Of a DNA stretch of 64,000 nt, positions 55,985 to 64,000 are shown in pieces. The DNA is taken from assembly GCA_022494885.1 (NCBI GenBank), contig JAGVSM010001328.1, forward strand, positions 97,040 through 161,039. Direction: 5' to 3'. The first letter of the stretch is position 1; each line of letters begins with the position of its first letter. The stretch is from Micrasema longulum. Taxonomy: Eukaryota > Arthropoda > Insecta > Trichoptera > Brachycentridae. Both the position numbers and the translations under genes were made by a program. The notes under the pieces are model-generated. The model ran no database searches and was not told the DNA's origin. It saw only the letters and a program-made list of their open reading frames with translations.

Positions 55985-56345
55985 TTAATCTTCGTCTTCT
56001 TATACGCATCTAGTGGTGCATATGGCACTGCATTAGCACTTCAATTACTGTGTATCTAGATCATTTTTGTTATATGGAAGCTAAAATGACCAGTCTTACG
56101 CTAGATCTCCAGGAATATTGAAATATTTACAACCAATGTTTTAATCTCAATCTGCCAGAAGTCGAACCCAGGAGCTAAAAATTGTAGCCAACCATTACCA
56201 GTTGGACTTATTTGTACTCGACTATTTTCCTTCAGGATTTTTACCTGAGGGTAGCCATATCCAAAACGCTTAAATAGTGGGATTTGCACGTTAGTGTTGT
56301 CAGTGTCCTGACGAAGAGACGGCAATTGGATCGAAAACAACTTTG
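55985..56345 (-). mobile_element. SINE S1 copy with variant 5' end
   Basis: The S1 body and a decayed head (CCTGGGTTCGACTTCTGGC) are on the minus strand. Upstream GGATATGGCTACCCTCAGG matches the S1 5' extension. Plus-strand CTGACGAAGAGACGG at 56308 matches the 8088-8400 repeat, in opposite orientation to the SINE. Confidence 0.55.
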
Positions 56346-56367
56346 TCTCCGAAAATGATCAAGTTGT

Positions 56368-56418
56368 GGTAGAGCTGGATTCGAACCTCGGTCATATGAT
56401 CCGTGAGTCTATGACACA
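56368..56418 (-). mobile_element. SINE S4 head fragment
   Basis: The minus strand reads AGACTCACGGATCATATGAC, then CGAGGTTCGAATCCAGCTCT, like the S4 head; the body is missing. Confidence 0.5.
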
Positions 56419-56419
56419 A

Positions 56420-56592
56420 CTAGTAGCTCAATCACAAATAACTACTGACGTGCTTAAAAACATGCTAAGCGTTTGAGCGATCACAATGAACAATAATGAA
56501 CATGCTTAGTCATAGGTCAACGTGTGTGTAATCTCTAAGTCAACGCTCGTGTCGATTTGTTTTTTGTTTTCCTCGTAAAGAAATATTTTTTC
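56420..56592 (-). mobile_element. T1 DNA transposon fragment
   Basis: TAGTAGCTCAATCACAAATA at the left end and AACGCTCGTGTCGATTTGTT, then GTTTTCCTCGTAAA, match the last 170 bp of T1 (12920-13092) in reverse. Confidence 0.7.
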
Positions 56593-56597
56593 AATCC

Positions 56598-56715
56598 TAG
56601 ACTGGAGCCTGAAGCGTAGGACTGATCAATTTACCTTCATGTAACAGATGATCGAACAATGTTGAATTTGGTTTATCAAAGCAGTACACTATGCAGTGTT
56701 GGATGCGGAAAGAGG
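56598..56715 (+). mobile_element. SINE S1 3' fragment
   Basis: CTAGACTGGAGCCTGAAGCG, TACCTTCATGTAACAGATGA and ATGCAGTGTTGGATGCGGAA match the S1 body and tail. Confidence 0.6.
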
Positions 56716-56737
56716 GGTGATGAGTTTTAAAGTAAAT

Positions 56738-56862
<125 letters not shown>

Positions 56863-57211
56863 TCTATCGAGCTGTGGGACGTGGTTGAGAATCCTAGTTT
56901 AAGAACGGCCAACCGAAGGTTTAAGGTTTCATTAATTCTCTAAGGTATTTATTAAATAGCGCCTTCCACCGACTAGGAAATGGGTTCCCAACAGATTTTG
57001 CCAATTTTCTTTTCGCTTCATGAATATTAATTCACCCTTTTCCCTTCCTTTCGATTAAAGCACTTTTGAAACGAACATTTATATTTTTATGGTTATTGAA
57101 AAAGTTAAATTTGCCCACTGAATTGCGAGGCCATCTTGAATTTATTCGTTTTTAAAGTTTACTTTCATTCATGTAAATGCATTAATTTATTTAATCGGCA
57201 TTCTCTTAGAT
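56863..57211. other. unannotated stretch
   Basis: No recognised feature. Confidence 0.4.
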
Positions 57212-57272
57212 ATTTTGAGTGTGTCAAAATGTTTTTAGACAAGGACTGGATTCAACCCGAGGGAGTTATTTA
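57212..57272 (+). repeat. foldback repeat family A, head fragment
   Basis: ATTTTGAGTGTGTCAAAATG, then GACAAGGACTGGATTCAACC, is the first 60 bp of family A. Confidence 0.6.
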
Positions 57273-57329
57273 GCATTTTTTTGCACAGAAACAGGACCAA
57301 TTACAGCCCTTCAGACTAGAAAAAAAAAT

Positions 57330-57910
57330 CGAAATATAAAAGTAAATAGTTTTCGGGTTTCAAACATAGATGGCACTAGCGGCACGTGTAGTGAACATAC
57401 ATTTCAAAAGTTGTGTTTGTTTTATAGGTTAAACAGCTGTCAACAATGATCAGTCATAATACCAACACTAATTTATTTAAACATGGAAGATTTCGAACTT
57501 TTTGCCAAATGAACACCATCTTTTCTGCTTTAACATGAAAAAAATGCAGCTGAAGCACGTCGTTTGCTTGAGGAGGCTAACGGTGAATATACATCAAAAT
57601 TAACCTGTGAATATTAGTTTAAGCGCTTCAGATGTGGCTATTTCGACACTGAGGACAAGGTGCGCTCCGCAAGACCGAAAATAATAAAGACGCTGATCCG
57701 CAGGTGTTATTAGATGAAGATGAAACGCAAAAACAAGATCAACTTTCAGAAGCACTAAACATGACTCAACAAGGTATTTCCAAATGGTTGCATTCCATAG
57801 AAAAAGTTTGAAAAGAATGAAAACGGGTGTCGCATGAGTTGACTGAGAGAAACATTGAAAATTAAAGAGCCACCTCTAAAATTTTCCTTTTGTCGCATGA
57901 AATAAAGAGT
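57330..57910 (+). pseudogene. mariner transposase N-terminal relic
   Basis: Frames at 57535-57880 read KNAAEARRLLEEANGEY, TSKLTCEY, FKRFRCGYFDTEDKVRSARP, LLDEDETQKQDQLSEALNMT and QQGISKWLHS. This is the two-helix-turn-helix N-terminal part of a mariner transposase different from the one at 119-870. Stops and shifts are frequent, and the catalytic domain is absent after 57910. Confidence 0.8.
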
Positions 57911-58366
57911 TTTTTTTTAAATTTTAAAATTTTTTATTAATAAATTTCATAAATGGTACATGTTTTTTTTTTATAAAATACAAATCTTTTTTTGTACATC
58001 TAGTATTTTGAGTCACTTATTCATGGCTAATTCTTTTATTTTTTCTTCTTTATAAATTTGTACGACGGAATTTACTTTATAAATAGTGTTTACTGTATGC
58101 ACTTTAAATAGTTTAGTTGGAACTTCCTTATTCAATGTTGAGGGTTTCATTTTATAATCAGATTCCGCGCAAAAACTGTATTTACTTGCATCACAATAGC
58201 CTATGTTCATTATAGTAATTCCATCACCTTAAATTACATTATAATTACCGTTATTTTAAAAATTCCCATCTCCGATGCCATTCATAAAAGTCACTAAAAA
58301 ATAAATCATGAATGTAGCACCTTTTTTGTGGTGTATTTACTATGTGGTTTCCTTTGATCTGAATAG
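57911..58366. other. unannotated stretch
   Basis: A 65-codon minus-strand frame at 58013-58210 starts with ATG but matches nothing I know; not called. Confidence 0.4.
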
Positions 58367-58500
58367 AAAATTCCAATACCGTGCCGTCCCAAACTGCAGC
58401 AAGCGCTGACAAGCGTCCTCAAGCAAGCAACACGCCGGATGCCAAGCGTCGAGAAGCGCAAGCGTGTGGAGCAGCTCGCTCGAACTCGTTAACAGGTTAA
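58367..58500 (+). CDS. candidate terminal host exon
   Basis: Preceded by TTTCCTTTGATCTGAATAG, a plausible acceptor. After a 2-base split codon, one frame is open for 43 codons (NSNTVPSQTAASADKRPQAS, NTPDAKRREAQACGAARSNS) to a TAA at 58498, overlapping AATAAA at 58499-58504. A second frame is also open (PCRPKLQQALTSVLKQ) to 58492. The patch is distinctly GC-rich in AT-rich surroundings and has CAAGCG repeated. It could be a disordered protein tail or a GC-rich repeat. Confidence 0.35.
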
Positions 58501-58504
58501 TAAA

Positions 58505-59029
58505 TATGGTAAAATTATTTCGTTTAGGTCAGAAGAGAGCTTACAAACAATATTTTAGAATCTTTATGGTTTCAATCTTTATATCGTTCGCATATTCCTA
58601 GGATTTAACATCCTTGTACGTATTTAGACCCTTTGCTTGCTACTTTTCCCTAATGATAAAATTTATGCGTGTCGTTTTGATCGTAACAACTGTCACCGTG
58701 ATTAAAATCGCCGGTTTAATTATAAATTGTGCTTGAATTACTTTATTAATTGCTAACAACAGCCTGCCCATTTCTGCTTGACACGAAATAAAGTAATAGT
58801 AGCAAATAAAGTTCACGATATTCTGTCAGTTTACAAAAGGTTCGGAGAAGTTTTGGGACGTTCTGGAAGACTCACGAGAATTTGACTGAACGGATTCGTT
58901 TCCGATCGTTTGTACGAATGTTCGTATTTGGTGGTAACGTAAATAAATATGAGTTTCATTTTCCATAGCTGAACATTTTCTTTATGATTTTTTAACATGT
59001 ATATTTTTATATTATGTATTTTTTTAAAA
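58505..59029. other. unannotated stretch
   Basis: No recognised feature; possible 3' UTR or intergenic DNA. Confidence 0.35.
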
Positions 59030-59975
59030 ATCCGTTAGGGTTATACAATAAATATTATAAGGTCGAGTCATGTTATGTCTTGTCTGGTTAGTATAGTCAT
59101 CTCATCTAACCAGATTGATTTGAAATTTGTATCCAGTTAAATTTTTCAAGTGGTAAGGTAATTCATTGTTGTGTTTAAGTACGTTGAATATTATTTATGA
59201 CTGTCTTACGTCTGTTTTAGCTTTTTTAACGCGATAGTGTTGTTGCTCTCTGATATTATATTTATGTTTATCAGCATTTTTGGTTAATGTTGTGTTTAAG
59301 TCCGTTGAATATTACTTATGACTGTCCTACGTTTGTTTTGGCTTTTTTTAACGTGATAGTGTTATTGCTGTTTGATATTAAATTTGGGTATATCAGCATT
59401 TTTGGTTAATGTCATGTCATCCATCATCTTTCATGTTTCCAATTGCAATTTTGTGTATAACATTTATCGTCTCGATTTTCATTAAGTATTTTATGTCAAA
59501 CTGGTGTATTTTTGCATACAGTTTGGTTGTAGGGGTCAGGTAGGGCTAGTTGTACGTGAATTTAATTATTTTATTTTGTTGTCTTTGCATCCTTGTTATG
59601 TTTTTATTTTCGTTTAATTTACTTTTAACATAAGCTGTGTATATAACGTTTTTTTCCTTTTTTGGTATGTGGTCTTTAATTTTTTAGAAGAGGCTATGTA
59701 ATGATCTGTTCGTCTATGCTTTTCGTTCATTTTTATTGTCTTTCCATGATGTGTCCTATATCGTTGAATGTCGTTGTTTATTTTTATGTTCACGTTAGGG
59801 TTCTTTTTTTGTGTTTCGAAGTGTATTCTATTGCATTTTTTGACATTTAGTGTAGATAGTTGTTATTTGTTCATTTTAATAGTTTTTGAACGTCTTTATT
59901 GTTTTTTTTGGTTATTTTAGTGTCGTTTTTGTTTTCGTGTTAGAGTCCTAAGTCGTCCGCATAAATTGTCCCTTT
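59030..59975 (-). pseudogene. degenerate LINE with RT catalytic motif
   Basis: The minus strand from 59965 reads TIYADDLGL (RT catalytic YADD), ENKNDTKITKKNNKDVQKLL and LNVKKCNRIHFETQKKNPNV, then NIKINND. Decayed thumb frames continue to about 59040, where the family shares blocks with 28010-28790. A 120-bp segment is tandemly duplicated at about 59166-59410. Confidence 0.7.
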
Positions 59976-61312
59976 TCACGTTTTCTCTTTCTTTTAAATC
60001 GCAAAATCCACTTTTTAAACATGGAAGTTCACTTTTTACCATTTCAAAGTTATCGCAATAAGTTATTTTGTACCTGAACAAAACACCGAAGTCCACTTTC
60101 GTCATAAAAATGCTTATTTAAGTTAATACAAAGTTGAAGTCCACTTTGTCCCAGATACGCTTTTTTAATATGTATTTTACTATCAAAATATAATTATTTT
60201 ACATCGCAAGTTCTTTATGTATTATAATATCTTATTTGGTAAAAATAAAACATGTATTGGAAATCGCAATCAGAAAATCTTGTTTCCTGAATATTTCGTT
60301 CAATGTGACTCCGGTGGTTTATCCTCTAAGGTACGAATTTATTTTTTAATGTTGACAATACAATAATTTCTTTAAAACATGTCTAGAATTTCACTAAAAT
60401 GCCCAAAATGTCAACAGTTTATTTCAACTGAAGCGACGAACACTTGAAAATTTTTGTTAAAGCGACGTTAGTATAATTTTTCGAATTATCAGGCCTATTT
60501 CTAAATAATTGCAAGAACATTTTGAACGTCATAACATGTTATTTAATTGACATTTGTATTCGTGTTCTTTTAAGTTTTATTTGAATTATTTACGAAAGAA
60601 AGCTCTATTTGAATTTTGTGCTAAGCCAGCTGGAAGGCTAAAGTACTCGTAGGTTCGGGGAATTTCTGGCAAAATTGTTTTAATCACTTGTCTTTGAACA
60701 AATGAATGTAGACATTATCCGAATTATCCAGTAACTCGGTTTGATATTTTCAGCAAATTGAAATATCCTTCTTTCAACATTTGAATTTCTTTTCTTTAAT
60801 CACCCAACTTCTTAGAAAGATATCACAAACTTTATCCCGAACTGTTGGGAAGTTTTGAAAAGGTTTAATAAAATCGATTTAATATTCTAAAGTGGGTACT
60901 TAAAATATATCTCTTACGGGGTGGGAGTTATTTGTTAGGATAAAAAATTACACTTTTAAGTCATGCGGTTTTCTTTGAATATTTTAACCTTTCTTAAGAG
61001 ATTTTTCGGCCAATCTGACTAAAAAAACAATGATTTGACTTTTATGAATTTGAATAATTTATTTATGATATGTATATTACTTTTTTATTAATTTCATTTC
61101 AAGCGAGCAGCTTAAAGCTGATCTTTAAAAAGGCTTAATTATTTTAAGGAAAGTTAGTTATTGGGACACTTTAACACTTTGAAAACAAATCATGTCCATT
61201 TTTTAACTTATTGAGACTACACGTTGAGACCAGTTTTTGTGGCAGCTTATTCCAACCACTAACAACCATACAGCTCAGGAACTATTTCCATGGATTTAGA
61301 TTGAATCTAGTT
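59976..61312. other. unannotated stretch
   Basis: 60030-60140 repeats GAAGT(C/T)CACTTT three or four times at irregular spacing. No gene or repeat family is recognised in the remaining 1.1 kb. Confidence 0.4.
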
Positions 61313-61460
61313 TTCTCCAGCCTGAGAAAAAGAAAGAGCCTAAGACTGGATCATCTTACCTTCATGTAACAGAAATGATCAAGATGCGCTGCGATCGGTG
61401 TACCAGTGAAGTACCCTATGCACCATTAGGTGCGAAAAGGGAATGTTGATGATTATAAAA
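61313..61460 (+). mobile_element. SINE S1 3' fragment
   Basis: TAAGACTGGATCATCTTACC, GCACCATTAGGTGCGAAAAG and the GATGATT tail match the S1 3' half. Confidence 0.7.
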
Positions 61461-61544
61461 ATTTAATAAATAGTAGGGTCCTCAAATTATATGCATTCAC
61501 TTAGTTTCACATTAACAATATATTTACTTGTAGTATTACGTCAC

Positions 61545-62412
61545 TTCTTTTTCTTCTTATTGTTCCTCTCTGCAATGGAGGTTGGATATCATCCAAGCAA
61601 TTCTTACTTTGTTGGCAGCTGCCCTGAACAAGGACTGAGTACTGCAATGGAACCAGTCACGCAAGTTCTTTAGCCAAGAGATGCGCCTTCTACCTGCACT
61701 GCGTCTTCCTTCAACCCTTCCCTGTAGAATGACTTGTAAAATGTTATATTTTTCGCCTCTCATCACATGCCCCAAGTACTCGAGTTTTGTTTCCTCATCG
61801 TCTTCAGTGCCTCTTTATTTTTTCCATCCGTCGAAGAACGTTATTGTTTCGGACTCTGTCCACCTAGGAGATTTTAAATATCCTCCTGTGGCACCACATT
61901 TCAAAAGCTTCGATCTTTTTTGAAGTGCTTTAGGCGAGTGTCTAACCGTAAAAAAGCACTGAGAAAACGTAACATCGTACAATGCACATTCGGAGGTCTA
62001 AATTAAAGTCTCTACTGCAATGAAGGTTACTCATCCTGAAGAAGCAGTCTCGCGCCATCTCTATTCTGACTTTGATCCCTCGCGAGTGATATGATTTATC
62101 ATTCAGCCAGCATCCTAAATATTTATATTGATTGAGTTGCTCAATAACCTGCGCTCCAAGTTTTAAAGTCATTGGAAAAGTTTGTGGCTTTTTTCGAATA
62201 ATCATACATTTATTCTGGGAATATTCAGTTCTATCCCTTTATTCAAACTAGCCGTGTGAACTTTGTCCAACAATAGCTGCAGGCTTTCCATACTATCTGC
62301 TAGAAGGACAGCATCATCCGCGTATCGGATATTGTTTATAATTTGTCCATTTATGCTAATGGCGACTGTTAGTTCATTTAGCGCATCTCTAAAAATGGCT
62401 TCCGAGTGCAAA
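61545..62412 (-). pseudogene. non-LTR retrotransposon, RT palm to C-terminus
   Basis: The minus strand reads IFRDALNELTVAISINGQII, IRYADDAVLLADSMESL (catalytic YADD), then after a shift QYKYLGCWLNDKSYHSRG and RMCIVRCYVFSVLFYG. Another shift gives RSKAFEMWCHRRIFKISWVD, and then YLGHVMRGEKY and SAGRRRISWLKNLRDW to a stop at 61557. The whole C-terminal third is present in order with at least three frame breaks. The 3' tail is GAAGAAGAAAAAG. Confidence 0.85.
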
Positions 62413-62600
62413 TTAAAAAATGTAACGTCACATAAACATATTTTACCGCAGACAAGAAGTTCTTTTGGACAGATATCTTTTAGCTTTATGGCTCCTAGAA
62501 TTTATAATAAGGTTAAATATATTTTATTCACCCAACTTGATGTAACAGTGGCTTATTATGTCAGGAAGAAATGAATCTGAAAGCTTATTAAATTACATTT
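62413..62600 (+). pseudogene. Jockey-like LINE C-terminal scrap
   Basis: The frame reads HKHILPQTRSSFGQISFSFM, then APRIYNKVKYILFTQ to a stop at 62572, the usual ORF2 end pattern, in opposite orientation to the adjoining LINE. Confidence 0.6.
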
Positions 62601-62674
62601 CAAGGTAAGTAATATTAATACTATCCACGACAATTTAAATACTATACAATACAAAGACAAGAAGGATAAAATTG

Positions 62675-62825
62675 ATAAATATATATATATATATGTATAT
62701 GTATGTAAGGGTGAGTATGCATGTGTATATTTATGTATGTTTACGTGCATGTATATGTGTGTATATGTATGTATGTTTATAAGGGTGCACACGAGTGTGT
62801 ATGTATATGGAGATACATAAATAAA
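62675..62825. repeat. TATG-rich microsatellite
   Basis: About 150 bp of imperfect TATG/TGTATA repeats. Confidence 0.85.
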
Positions 62826-63499
62826 CAAATATGTTAGTCTGCCTTAGCACGGGTCTTTTCCTACTAGGCATAACTTTATAATATTAAATAAAAAGAAAAT
62901 AAAATATGGAATCATAATAAATAAATAAAATCAAGAGACGGTTCAAACCATATGTAATGAAATAGTGATACTTGCTCGTCACAAGATGTCGCTCTTATGC
63001 TAGCCATATGACGGAGGAGTGCGCGGAGCCACGTGGAACGTGGCGATCGGCAGGAGGCCGAAGGCATACCATTATGACGCCACTCAGATTCAGTGATTCC
63101 TAGCTATAGGACCTAGTTCTTTATACTCAACTCTATCTCTACAATAACCATATTTTCTTTGGTTACTCTCAGGTAATTACACTATATAAAAAATAAAATA
63201 ATGAGAAATTGAAACAAAGTTCTTGATATTAATTAAAATTATTAATTTACTATTTCACGTATTCGATAACTAATTTCAAACAAATAATATAAATATTAAT
63301 AAAATAGTCAAATATACAAGATTTTTAATTGACATTGACAAAATGTTGGTAATAAAAAACTGAAATTTGAAATAAAAAAAATATGGACAAGACAAGGAGA
63401 TAGTGGGAAGGAAAAAAGGGAAATTGATAAGGACTGGTGAAGGATGATTGAAGGAAATTAGGAGTGGAAAATTGCATTTTTTGCAGTTCATAATGGAGT
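62826..63499. other. unannotated stretch with small GC-rich block
   Basis: 63000-63080 is GC-rich and contains the perfect 7-bp inverted repeat GCCACGTGGAACGTGGC. Nothing else recognised. Confidence 0.4.
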
Positions 63500-64000
63500 T
63501 CTGGTACCAACCCTAATGTATGGAAGCGAAGCATGGAGTTGGAAAAAAAGGGACGAAAGTAGACTGAATGCTGTTGAAATGCGATCCCTCAGGCGAATGT
63601 GCGGAAAAACAATGTATGATAGGTGCCCTAATGTCGAAATTAGAGCAGAATGCAAGGCTGAGTTAAGCATTATCGACAAAATTAAGAAAGGTCTTTTACG
63701 ATGGTTCGGTCATGTGGAGCGAATGAATGATGAAAGAACGGCTAAAAAGATTTATGATGCGAATGTGTCTGGTTGTAGAAGTCGAGGAAGGCCGAGAAAG
63801 ACATGGCATGATCAAGTACAACAAATTCTTGAAAGTGGTCGTGTGGAAAGTCGGAATAATCGACGTGCGTGCATGAGAAGATGTATGAATGTGAAGGAAG
63901 CAAAGGAAGTGTGCCAGGACAGAGTGGTGTAGCGTTCTATCCTCTCTGCCTACCCCTCCGGGGAAATGGCGTGATGGTTAGTTAGTTAGTTAGTTAGTTA
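63500..64000 (+). pseudogene. LINE ORF2 C-terminus, ends at the window edge
   Basis: The frame from 63516 reads MYGSEAWSWKKRDESRLNAV, LRRMCGKTMYDR, KGLLRWFGHVERMNDERTAK, RSRGRPRKTWHDQVQQILES and RRACMRRCMNVKEAKEVCQD. One base is missing near 63930; the usual LSAYPSGE follows in another frame. The tail (GTTA)n starts at about 63976 and reaches the end. This is the less damaged of two family copies (the other is 17590-18090). Confidence 0.85.

Noticed and set aside
58013..58210. 65-codon minus-strand frame starting with ATG
   Set aside because: AT-rich, no recognisable domain, no splice or promoter support.

Overview
This window is AT-rich eukaryotic DNA, most likely from an insect and probably a lepidopteran. 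The evidence is a mixture of tRNA-derived SINEs, RTE, Jockey-like and CR1-like LINE relics, mariner, hAT and Helitron remnants, and one spliced host-type exon. There are no operons or prokaryotic gene structure. The species cannot be named from sequence alone. Most long open frames are dead retrotransposon C-termini, not host genes.

Host content is sparse. The only convincing host coding sequence is one large internal exon on the minus strand (13240 to about 14475), encoding a Tyr/Pro/Arg/Lys-rich, probably disordered protein of unknown function. Two small plus-strand candidate exons (15430-15496 and 58367-58500) are much weaker. The rest reads as intron or intergenic DNA filled with transposable elements.

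Layout. 1-1.4 kb: a LINE tail, a mariner relic split by another LINE tail, and a second mariner-like 5' half. 2.4-10 kb: an inverted-repeat element, a MITE, SINEs, a TIR transposon with perfect 9-bp target duplications inside a LINE, an RTE copy with 5' inversion, and a Helitron. 10-13.2 kb: SINEs, an RTE inserted in a SINE, and a 37-bp-TIR transposon. 13.2-14.5 kb: the host exon. 15.9-33.4 kb: LINE C-terminal relics on both strands, second copies of both TIR transposons, and foldback repeats. 33.8-35.5 kb: a hAT relic with a nested LINE. 36-48 kb: more LINE relics, a cluster of the foldback repeat, and a hammerhead-like motif. 48-49 kb: a second Helitron and a LINE 3' end. 50-57 kb: LINEs, a hAT with a perfect 8-bp target duplication inside a LINE tail, SINEs and a (TA)n tract. 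57.3-64 kb: a mariner relic, a candidate exon and more LINEs.

The most interesting recurring signal is a small motif seen at several unrelated loci: CTGANGA (or TTGACGA), a variable hairpin, GAAA, then a palindromic tetramer (CCGG or CTAG) followed by T and a non-G base. The hairpin sequence changes between loci while its pairing is largely kept. The layout resembles a minimal hammerhead ribozyme of the short, dimer-forming type known from Penelope-like elements. Two loci carry it as inverted pairs. Activity and family are unproven.
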